Origin: Panicum virgatum
Lineage: Eukaryota > Streptophyta > Magnoliopsida > Poales > Poaceae
NCBI RefSeq assembly: GCF_016808335.1
Contig: NC_053149.1
Location: 15,551,714-15,615,713 of the forward strand
Reading direction: 5' to 3'
Length of the DNA stretch: 64,000 nt
Shown here: positions 28,892 through 39,478 of the stretch, in pieces
Layout: every line of letters starts with the position of its first letter
How positions within the stretch are numbered: the stretch's first letter is position 1
Notes under the pieces: generated by a model
Told to the model about the DNA's origin: nothing
Seen by the model: only the letters and a program-made list of their open reading frames with translations
Database searches by the model: none
Made by a program: the position numbers and the translations under genes

Positions 28892-29133
28892 TGGAGTCTA
28901 TGACAAAGAGGCAAATGGTGGTTGCTGCAATAGTTCCCCACACAAACGCATGTATTATCCAATTCCACCTAAAGATGTCCATGGCCAATTGCATATTTAC
29001 AACAATCACAGGTGGAGTCTATGACAAAGAGGCAAATGGTGGTTGCTGCAATAGTTCCCCACACAAACGCATGTATTATCCAATTCCACCTAAAGATGTC
29101 CATGGCCAATTGCATATTTACAACAATCACAGG
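28892..29133 (-). repeat. 121-bp tandem duplication inside an exon
   Basis: 28892-29012 and 29013-29133 are essentially identical. 121 is not a multiple of three, so the reading frame after FVIDS is lost in the penultimate exon of the ATPase pseudogene. Confidence 0.93.
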
Positions 29134-30582
29134 TGCAAGTGCCCACAGATCTCCCAGACTAGACATATCTATTGTGCTTCGTCTATAAGCAAAATACGGC
29201 AAGTAGAAAACAACCAAACTCTGCCAGAGCGCTTCAAGCATATTGAGCACAAACAAATTCACATTATACTTCTCATCCCTCTGGCCAGATCCATATAGCT
29301 TCGGATAAACCAGCAGGGTTGACTTACTAAGATCCTTGTCAAGAATTCCGACAGCAATTGTTGGAAGGGATGTATATAGCACAGTATACAGAAGACTACT
29401 CCATTCAGTGATAGCAGTTGTCAGAGTGAATGCCGTATAAAGTACATACCTGGGATCACACATGAAGTATTAGTCTTCCTCAAATGCCCGAGTACAATTA
29501 GAAGAAAAATAGTTAATGCAACCAATTTCAACCATGCAACTTAGAAATCTGTCTAACAGATATAGTAATAAAAGTATCGCATATAGTAATAAAAGTATTG
29601 CATATAGTAATAAAAGTATCGCCTTTTTCCCACTCTCTCTTTTCAGGTTCATAAAGTACTTATCTATATTAATAAACCAAAAGCTCTTACCAGAAAAGAA
29701 CCAAGACAAATGTAGCATTCTTGTAAAAGTTATAAAGGATCATGTAGGACATCCTCTGATAATTCCAGTGACCGTGAACTAATAGAAGTGGAACCAAGAA
29801 TCTAAATTGTCCCATAGCGAAATCTGATGCCATAACAGCTTGTCGTCCTTCTTGGCCACCGATGCCAACCCCAACATCAGCCATTTGAATCATTGAAACA
29901 TCATTTGCACCTAAATGCCATAGGCAAGGAAACTCATATGTCAGATTTGTACATTTTAGTTCCTAGACAATAAAATATGTAAGAATAAGAGAAGCAAAGA
30001 GGGAATAATACCATCACCAATTGCTAAGGTCATATCATCTGTCCTGTTCTTGATAAGAGCGAGTATCCCTGCCTTTTGTAATGGGGCCACTCGACAACAT
30101 ATGACAACACTGCATTCAGTCGCTACTTTGAAAAGCTGCCACAACCAATAGAAGGCAAATCATGCATGAGCCACAACCAGAACATTCATTGGTAGAACTA
30201 TATCAAGATGATTACCTCTTCTTGCAACTCTGTCTCTAGAATGTAAACAAGGCTGTTACCATCTACAATCAAAGCAATATTTATGTTGGAAGCTTCTGAT
30301 GCTAACATTGGACTCAGTGTACCGATTGATGAAGCAGCTCTGAGCTTCTTAGTTGTGGCAAGCGCTTCCAAAAGACTTCTCTGACACGACTCCTTTGAAT
30401 TGTTATTTATAACAATTTGCGTCATGTCATTAGTCAGCAGCTTACAGGAATAGCCAATAGAAATTGCTGTCTCCTGCTTATCTCCTGTTAAGATCCAAAC
30501 CTTTATGTCTGCTTGCCGAAGAGATTCTATTGCTTCCGGAACTCCAACTTGAAGCTTATCTTCAATCCCAGTGGCCCCCAAT

Positions 30583-31151
30583 TGTTGACGACCAAAATTG
30601 GCGCTGGTCGAACAGACCGGTCTGACCGGTGTTGTTGAGCGGTCTGACCGGTCTGAACCATGTAGCCGGTCTGACAACACCGACTGGTCAGACCCACCGG
30701 TCTACCTGGAATCCGAGTACAACTAGAACTCTTTGTAGATTTAGATCTGTAATAGGATTTTTTGCGGGATAAGTCCACCCCACCCTATAAATATAAAGGG
30801 TCACGGCCGATTAGGGAATCCAATCGATCAAATCAATACAACTTTTATCTTTTTACTTTTCTCTTGCCCTAGCTTTTCCAATCTACTATTTATTGTTCCT
30901 CCGTCGTCTCTACGTCGATTGAGGGCGTTCTAGGTGGCCTGCCGACCCTAGAACAACCTTACGTGCGCCTGCCCCGACGGGTCTTCCCGGACTAACGTTT
31001 GTAGGCTTCGTCACCGATCTACCGGCGGCGACCGGTCTGACCGCTCCAAGGGACCAGTCTGACCAGTCTACGCAGGAGGCGCTGCAGCGAGCTGCCTCTT
31101 CGCGCCGCACGTTCGAGTGCATTCGTGTGTTGATCCTGAAAGGCGTCAACA
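30583..31151 (+). mobile_element. solo LTR inserted in an ATPase exon
   Basis: 569 bp with perfect 8-bp ends TGTTGACG and CGTCAACA, flanked by CCAAT at 30578-30582 and 31152-31156. A plus-strand TATA box (CTATAAATATAAAGG) at about 30785-30799 and polyadenylation-like sequences behind it support a retroviral-type LTR. The U3 part has several ACCGGTCTGACCGGT palindromes (30613-30705). No internal domain remains. Removing it with one CCAAT restores the ATPase frame ([13 protein letters not shown]). Confidence 0.93.
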
Positions 31152-31579
31152 CCAATATGTGGATATTGCACTCTATGTTCGCAGCAACAGATCGGAGTAA
31201 GCTTCCTCTTCCAAGTACTGCTGTGCTGGCATTCTCATAAGCTAATTGCCAGTCCTCAAACTCAGGTTGACTCAATTCACGCATACCAACAACAAGAGTT
31301 CTTAGGCCAAGTGATGAATACTTGTGGAGATGTGCCTCTGTAGCACGAACAATGTCCAAATCTGATGATTTGTTAGTAATTCCAAATATTGAACTGTCCG
31401 CACCTTTCACATACAGCTTGATAGTCCTATCTGGGCAGCCAACTATGACAGACATTCTCTTACGATCACTATCAAACTCATGAAGTCCTAGTATATCAAA
31501 TCTGCACATTCCATACCAGCAGAATACATCAGTATAGTAAGCCAATAATGTTATTAAATTATTGAAATGTTAGTTGACA

Positions 31580-31597
31580 AACACACACACACACACA
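31580..31597. repeat. (CA)n microsatellite in an ATPase intron
   Basis: A short run of CA repeats within the 1.14-kb intron 31502-32642. The rest of that intron is AT-rich and shows no other feature. Confidence 0.8.
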
Positions 31598-34133
31598 AAA
31601 AAAGATGCACTGGAAGTCTGGAGTGGAGAATAAAGGAGTCAAAATAGGCCTTCCAAAAAAAGAAAGAAAAACTTGTAATACAAAACAATAGCTAGACATA
31701 GCAGGCAGCATAGATGAGCACTTACACACCACAAAAGATAAAGAAAAGTTTAAGCCTTCAAGGGCTGCATGATTAGAAAATTCCTTAAGTGTGTGTCATT
31801 AAATTTGCACATGCCTGTCAAATTGCCAAGCGCAGATCCTCTTGAAATGTTCATGGAAGGATGAATGATAAAAAAACTAGATAACTCTAATTTTAACTGG
31901 TAAAATTAAAGTTAGATTAACAACTCAAAGCTCTCTATTAGTTCATTAACCCTATACTTTCCAAATGGAATTTTCATACTACGATTCAACAACGCAACAA
32001 GACATACTATAATTAAACGAATAAAACACGACCTCCTACTACAGCTGAAATTTAAAAGTTTCTCCTGATAGCTAATTCAATTGACTATACCTCTGGCATC
32101 TATCCTGGAGTTCATATCACTACACTCAGAACTCAGAAGTAAATGATTCAAGTGTTGCAGTAGACCTAGACCAAAAGATAAAAGGGAAAAGCATACCATT
32201 ATTAAAAGATCAGTTTATTAAATCTAATTAGCAGCATGACTTCACCAATCAGAGAAGACAATACATGCAGACAAATTACGAAGACAAAACTAAAAATTAG
32301 CATTTGGGCCACTAAACAGCAATATTGAAAATAAAAAAGATGTTGAACTTAAAATTAGAAAACAAAAGGTATAAAAACTTGAGCTAGTCCGTATCAAATA
32401 GTTGATTCTGCAGTCTGTAGCCCCACCGTTTCTTGCTGATAATAAAACCTAGCAGTTATAGAAGATTCTATCCATTCTTTGTTTTCTAGAAGATCATGGA
32501 TCAGGTAGCCTTATTAACTACTAATCACATAATTACAGTAGGCAATTTTGCAATTCAAAATAATTATCTGTTGCTAAACGTTATTGAAAACATGTTAATG
32601 TAGTATTCCAATTTAAGCCAATAGCTAGAGATATGTTGTTACCTCTGCCTGTCACCAAGGACATCGATCAATATGTAACCAGATGTTCGCTCAACAAGAA
32701 CAATGCCATAAGATGCTGCTGCATATGCTAGTGCCTGCTCATCAGGGGACTCACCCTGATAGTCAATCAACTTTTGTGTATAATCTCTAGTGTCAAGCAC
32801 AAGTGGCACGATGGTATTACAGGCAGCAAGAGCAAGGAAGAATTCAAGAACAAGCTTTGCTTCCTCATATTTACCACTATCCCTCAGTAGCTTCACAAGC
32901 TGAGGGTCAGTTTTAACTGCCATCTTTGGTGTCCACAGCTGATCACCGACTGTCCAAAACCAGCAAAACAAACCGCTTATTAGGGAATGACAACATCAAA
33001 ACAAGTGTGATACATTGAATCATTGAAGCCATCATTACCTACAACTGAGTATCCATCTGTATCTTTACCAGAGCCGTAATCAACCCCGCGAACCGATGCA
33101 CACTGGAACACCATCTTGTTCTCTGTCAGTGTTCCTGTCTTGTCAGAGAATACATACCTTATCTGCCCTAAATCCTCATTTATATTAAAAGCCCTGCACT
33201 GGAACTTTGACCTGGATGATTCGTCATATAGGTCTTTATCAGCACCCATGAAATATGCCTGTCCAAGCCGCACCAACTCCATTGATATATACAATGAGAT
33301 TGGAATGATGACCTGATACACTATTACTGCCATGAGGAATGTAATGAATATCTGCATCCCAACACCATAGTAATTGTAGTTTTTCCCAGTAGTGTAATCC
33401 TTCTCCCTGAAGAATTGGGTGAACTCCAGGCCCCCCTTGTGATTCAGCAGCCAAATCCCAGCGAGAACAGATGCAGTTGTGCACATCCCAATAAGCATAA
33501 TGGACAATATGACAGTCTCTCGATTTAACTGTGTTTCCAAGCGACTCCGCTTTGATGGCGCACCTGAGCTATTTAGCATGACCTTGGTCTCCTTCCCAGC
33601 ATATACCACAACCCCTATTGCCCACGTGGTGTTCTTGAGTTCACAACCACGAAGCACAATGTTGGATGGTCTGAGTGATACACGCTTCCCATCAATATCC
33701 AAATTCGCCTGAAATCCGTAGATGTTCCTGTTTGGTCGCTCGCAGTGCAGGATGCCACCTACACCACCATTCTGGGAGAACCTCACCTGCGTCTCCTGCT
33801 TGGCATACCTCGTCTTGAGGTTGGTCTCCCCGTCGAGATTCACTGTCTGGACATGGGCGACGCCAGTGGGGTCGCTGGTGGCGAGCAGCACCATGTCGGC
33901 AGGGAGCGTCTCATTGGACGCCACGCGTACCACGTCCCCGACGCGTATGTGCTACCATCTCTTCGGCTGGAAATCGCCCGCGGTGCCCGTCGCGAGCACG
34001 GAGGCGAGGCGGTTGTTCTCCTGGCGGTCGGAACGGTGGCGGCGGAAGTCCTCGTAGGCGTCCTTGACGGCAGTGACGAAGAGAACGAAGGCGAGCGATA
34101 GCACGGACGCGCCGCGGCCGAAGACGGCGACCT

Positions 34134-36218
34134 GGGAGAAGTATAAAACACCAGGGATTTAAACTGGTAAATTCGAAACTCTTGTCTTGTTCTTTAAGCA
34201 TGTCAGGTCTCCACCAAAGTTCCGTACCAATACATACAACTTGTATGATACAAGAAATTTGTGTGAAAAAATGGCATTTGCGGAGGTCTATCCGACAACA
34301 TTTCCCAAATCTAGCTCCATTGTCAAAGTCGTTCGCTTGCGATCGGGGGGCAAGGAAACCCAAGTAGGTGGGTCGGATGACGGCACCACTTAATTGGGCG
34401 AAGCAGCAGAATATCCAACACTGCTGGAAGGATCTTTTCCTCTTTCTCACAACGACCAGAAAGAAGAGCTGAAACAGAAGCTCCATGGGCGATCCTGCCC
34501 TGATGAGAGGATGACATTCTTAACTTGTTGCTAGCTGCTATTGGGGATCAAACGGCCATTGCACTTGCACAGAGGACTTCTTGTGAAGGGACCTATCCAT
34601 CTCGTGAGTAGAATTATTCTTTTTTTTTCCTTCATGGACATTTCGTTTCTCTAAATTCTGACTGACGTATTTTCAGTGATCCTTTGAGTGATGTCTTTCC
34701 TTTTGGTGAGGAGAAGCGGTTTAAATCGTTTTGGTGGATGAGAGAAGATGCCACGTCCTCTCAAATTTGTTGGGCTCACTGCTTTCCTAAAGCTTTTGGG
34801 GCCTCCGGTGAATAATGAACTCAGCACATATATGTTTACATGGAAGCTCTAATGCTTTTCCTTCTATAAAAAAAGTCATTTAGGGTTAAGTTGTAGCCCT
34901 TGCACAGCCGTATCGTTTATTTATTCCCTCTATTCAGGTTGTCTGCTTTCCGCTTACTTCGGTTTATTTTGAATTATTGTCTCACATAATACTATTAAAT
35001 TAGTGAGGTGACCCGTGCATTTACATAGCTAGTATTGATATTTTAAATATTATATTTTTATCTAATTATTATTCATAAACTTAAATTTTTCTCATCACAT
35101 GCTACTTGCTTCAGTAATCAAAAGTGCTTCTCTGCTGCTAGTGCAATAATATGGTCGCATGACAAGCGCACAACTCTAATCCTGTCACGACTGTCTATCT
35201 CCTCGATCTTAGCTACTACCATTCGCTGTAGTAGTAGTAACATATTTCTTATCTTGCCAGCTCTTGCAGTAATGATGCTCGCTGCTCAGTTCAACTAACT
35301 CAGTTGTTGTTTACTAGCTTTCCTACTTTATGATTCTCTTGGTCGTCTGTTGCTACTATATTTAATTATGCCGTCTGCTGCATGACGCCATGCCTCCATG
35401 GCCTAGTTTCTGTTGGGGAACAATCGATCTAAATTTATTGTTTTTTGGAAGCCAACAAATCTCCATGGTGGGTAATTTTAATTTTTTTATTAACGTGAGA
35501 ATTTCTAAATCTTGAGAGCAAATGTGAAAGCTGCATTTGTTGGTCAAATAATAAAATAATAGATTAACGAAAATTAGTTGACTTTTTATCTTTTATATAT
35601 ATGCATCTCGTATTTTGTGATTTTGCAATACATCTTCCTCGAATTGGACCCGAATATAGAGAGAGGCTGGGCTGTATTCGGCCGACCCCATCGCGAGCCA
35701 ACCCCATGGTGGTTGGGGCCGGGCTTGCTTTCATCCGCTTCACACTCCAACTCCATTTGCTTTCGCGAATGAGCCGTAGCTCGGTTGGCTGGGTTCGCTC
35801 GGTGGAGCGCCTGCCGTCCGCGTTCGAGCGCCGCTCAACGCAGATTTTGCACCCGGGAACAGTAGGTTCCCTAAATAATAGCTTCTCAACGCGTGCAATA
35901 GCTTCCCTAAATAATAGCCTCGACGACTGGACACGTCTTGATATCTGTTGTAGGTGTGGTTATATACTTATGGTGTGTGTGAGGTGTGCGTGTGTGTGAT
36001 GTAGGTGTGTGTCTGTATACAAACAGCAGCTCCATTCGCTTTCGGTTTCCTTCCCCTCCTTTCCCCATCCGCCTCTCTGGTCTGGTCCTCGCTCGCTTCG
36101 CAGATCTCCACACCCCGCACCGACACGGCTGCGGCGCCCGGGGGGTGAGTAAGGCTCGTCGTGGCCCGCGTCCCGGCGGCGGCGGCGGCGGCGCGGAGCT
36201 GACCGGGTCGGCCGAGGG
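34134..36218. other. intergenic between the ATPase pseudogene and the NicO-like gene
   Basis: 34134-34520 directly abuts the first visible ATPase exon but shows no similarity to the expected N-terminus; a long minus-strand open stretch exists in it without known domains. 34600-35640 is AT-rich. 35866-35919 contains two TTCCCTAAATAATAGC copies. 35960-36020 is GT-rich. 36020-36218 is the GC-rich leader of the downstream gene. Confidence 0.5.
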
Positions 36219-38892
36219 ATGGACGGCGGCGGGCTGGGCGGGCTGCGGTGGACCGCGGAGGAGGCGTCCACGATCGGGGGCATCGCCACAGTGTCCCTGC
36301 TGCACTCCTTCATCCCCACGCACTGGCTCCCCTTCTCCATCGTCGCGCGTGCGCAGCGGTGGCCGCTCTCCCGCACCCTCCTCGTCAGTCAGTACCCATC
36401 CTCCATCCCTCTCCCCCCGTGCCTCGTTTTCTCCTACTGGTTGCGGCTGCCGCTCGTTACTGTTCACCCTCCCTCCAGATCTGGGGCCTAATTTGATGAA
36501 GGGTGGGTGAAGGCGCGCGTCCAGGTGATTGTGCAAGAGAGTGCAGTTAGGGTTTTACTCAGGCTGGGCTGCTCTCGGTGGTTGGTTTCGGTTGGGTACG
36601 ATTGGGTTTATCATGTGGCAAACAAATTGTTGCTGTTGTAGTGCCATGGTAGTGTGCTGATGCCGGGATGCTGCCTAGTTTGTGTCACATGCTGAGTGTT
36701 GCCAGAACATCCGAACGATATTATCCGTGCAATGGCAGCATATTCAGGTGTCGGGCACTCTGTGTGATTGTCTGGGTGAATTTGTGGTGTCAGGTGGCCA
36801 GACTGTATTGTATTGAAGAACGTCAGCTGCTCTTGTGCTTGTGTTATCTTCTTTTTGGATGGATCATTGGAATTTACTAGTGAAAGTTTTGATATGTCAT
36901 CGCACTAGGTGGCAAGTTGTTTACTTGTTTTCATGTTTACACCCATCGGAGGTGATTGTGACCAATGCAGTTGTTTTGATGTTTCTCAGCTTGACTCGAG
37001 ATTGTTTGATATGGATAGTAGATTAGTACTGACGAGGGCATTCTTAGTAATGCAAGTAATGTCATGTGTTATATCCAACACTGAGTTTGGGCAAACAAGT
37101 TACAAAGCTTCGTCTAGTTAGAGCAGTAGCCAATACATTACTAAACCTAGTTAGAGCAGTAGCCAATACATTACTAAACTAGTTTTTTTATACTCATGCA
37201 TTACTAAACTAGTTCTCTCTCATAGCAGATTATCTGAGACAATAGTTGTCATTTTAAGGAGTTAATGATGCATTACAAGATGAAGTTAGGATTTACACCT
37301 GACGTCTATGTTTCTCTGTTTGGTTGCGCTGTTTTGTGCTACAACAATGTATCCCAGTAAGATATTTTACAATTTCATAATATTCCTCCTTGTATTTCGT
37401 GTGTAAGTTTGTACGAGTACATTGTTACTTTTCAAGCAACCACATTCTTTTCATATTTCCATACTAATAAAAGGTCACTATTTCTGCAGCTGCATTTGGA
37501 GGTGTTCTTCATGTTGTTTCAACGGCTCTACTTGGGATAACTGCAGTTACTATGGCAAACACTATAGCCGGCGAAGAAACTGTGCATAAACTTGCCTCGC
37601 TGTTGCTGATTTTTCTTGGAGGAAGTTATATACTGTTGTTTGCCTTAGGAAAAGGTGGCCATAGCCATGCTCATAACCATCCAATGGAAAAGATGGCAGT
37701 CGCTGGTCTTGTCCTCGTTCCTGCATTATCACCCTGCGCAACAACCCTTCCAGTTTTTCTTGCTGTTGGAAACTCGTCCTCAATGATGATTCTTGCAATC
37801 GTTGTGCTCCTCGTCAGGTTGTCACCCTCATCGACTCCACTCTTTTTATATATTTTACTTGTTGGTACTTACAAATTAAAATGCTACTATCTAGTCCTCT
37901 TTTCTTTTTGTTTCTAAACGCTATAAAGTAGAAACAATAAAAGGTATGAACCGTGGCAAGACAGTTTTTCCTTCTACTAAATTAGATGAGCACTTGAGAA
38001 AAGAAGTTGCTTAGCCACAGAAATTCCCTCTATGTTGGGACCTCTGGCCACTGTGTGTCTGTGTCACCTTAGCGACGCATAGAGCATGCTGAGACAGAAA
38101 GGAACAAAGTCAAGTAGATCAATGTACTGAGCTAAAAATCCACTGACAGTGGAGCGGATGCTTGCTTTTGCTAAGTATAAAGTTGTGATCTTGTCTCTTT
38201 CAGTTTGTAAGATTTTCCTATTGAGATTCTTCTTGCTTCATTAGTCATCATTTCGTTATACCAGATCCATACATTAGGAATCAAAATGACATGAGGTTTA
38301 CCATCTAGAGGCCAGACTATGACTGTATCATTAGTATTATCATCTTCAAATGAGTGGCAGCTTTGTTAGCGGGTCACTCATTTTTTATATCACCTCCGAA
38401 CCATAGTTTTAAAATAGAAACTGATGGCACATAACTTTAGTGGGTAAGTAATGTAGGCATCATCAAATGCCTTGTTTCCTTCAAATTTTCTTCTAGGTGA
38501 TTCTTTTTAAATATGATAGACCCATGAAGTATCAACAAGATGCTTCATGCTGCATATCTTCCTTCCAACTCATTGCCTCGTGCTCAGTCGACTTACATTT
38601 AGTTTCTTCCTGTGATCCTGTCAATCTGTCATATCTTCCTTCCAATTGCTACTGTTCAGTTTACTTACATTTAGTTTCTGCCTGCAGCACCATTACCGTG
38701 ATGACATCCCTGGTGGCCCTCTCATTCTACGGTGCTAGCCAAATCAAGTTCCACTGGGTCGAGCGGTATGACAAGATCCTCGTCGGCACGGTCCTGTGCC
38801 TTGTTGGAATTTTAACATATGTGTTCCATCATCATGACGGTGATGAGCACTCTCTCCATGAGCATGTGCACCGGAAGCTCGTGTCCCCATAG
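36219..38892 (+). CDS. small His-rich membrane protein of the NicO/UreH-like type, three exons
   Basis: Exons 36219-36387, 37490-37817 and 38688-38892 join through GT-AG junctions (A/GTCAGT, CTGCAG, CAG/GTTGTC, CTGCAG) with matching phases to give 233 residues. About six hydrophobic segments are visible. The first carries His29 and His35 in LLHSFIPTHWLPF, like the HX5H-type first helix of nickel/cobalt (NicO) and UreH-like transporters. LVPALSPCATTLPVFLAV resembles the Pro-Cys helix of the DsbD/UreH-like fold. A loop (GGHSHAHNHP) and the C-terminus (HHHDGDEHSLHEHVH) are rich in His, suggesting metal binding. Location and substrate are unknown. The start is the ATG after GGCCGAGGG in the GC-rich exon. 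I am sure it is a gene, less so of the family. Confidence 0.8.
37114..37179. repeat. 33-bp tandem duplication in intron 1 of the NicO-like gene
   Basis: Two exact copies of a 33-bp unit starting CTAGTTAGAGCAGTAGCC, followed by a partial copy of its end. Confidence 0.9.
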
Positions 38893-39478
38893 ATGACTAG
38901 TAGATAGTGAATGAAGTTGCATGTGTTTGTCAAAATTTGATGTTGTTCCCCTAACCGTTCCGAACAATGGATGTTGTATATGATCTGAATTATCGACCCA
39001 TGTGAGTCCATCTGCCTTTCTGGTTTTGCTGGGAATTCATATCAACTGATGTAGTGAATATGTTTTGCAGTTTTAGAAACTGCGTGAAGTTTGTACGCTT
39101 GTGCAGTATACTTTACAAACTACAAAGTGGTTCACTTATTCAACTTGTTGACAAGAGATTCAACACAGGCCTAACTAGGCATTCTGAAATTTCAAATTCA
39201 TTTATTAGTCATGTTCTCTATTTTTTTCGGAAAAAAGAAATCGTTTTTCCGTTTATAAAACTGGAGTCGAAATAGTTGGCCCAAGACCATAGGCGTAGGC
39301 CCTCTTCGCCCAAATCTAGCCCAGTAATCCTACAAAGGGCCGGGTCTGGCCCGGAAGACGCGCGGCAGGCAGAGCGGCCACGCCGCCGCCGATCCCTTTC
39401 GTCTCCCCGCGGTCGTCCTCCAGCTTTCCTCCCTCGATCCACCGACCGAACCCGATCGCCTTGGGCTCCAGGCGGGCG

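Larger units (their letters stand above)
28262..34131 (-). pseudogene. ALA1: ALA1-like P4-type phospholipid-transporting ATPase (flippase), multiply disabled
   Basis: Seven exons can be traced on the minus strand: 34131-33039, 32949-32643, 31501-30216, 30135-30012, 29910-29691, 29449-28870 and 28466-28262. Family landmarks are VAVFGRG and DAYEDFRRHRSDR, DPTGVAHVQTVNLDGETNLK (actuator domain), the phosphorylation site DKTGTLTENKM, KGADSS (nucleotide binding), GDG/ANDVSM and the C-terminal membrane segments ending at a TGA (28262-28264). P4-ATPases flip phospholipids across membranes; the wording is closest to Arabidopsis ALA1. Lesions: TAG at 33954-33952 where ALA1 proteins have Lys; a 569-bp solo LTR at 30583-31151 in exon 3; a 121-bp tandem duplication (frameshift) in exon 6; TG instead of AG before the last exon; and no N-terminal exon upstream. 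No functional pump can be made. Confidence 0.93.

Noticed and set aside
30583..31151. Considered a DNA transposon because of 8-bp perfect inverted ends
   Set aside because: The 5-bp duplication, TG...CA ends and a TATA box one third in fit an LTR better.
33722..34101. Two plus-strand frames over the first ATPase exon
   Set aside because: Antisense shadows of a GC-rich exon with clear P4-ATPase motifs on the other strand.
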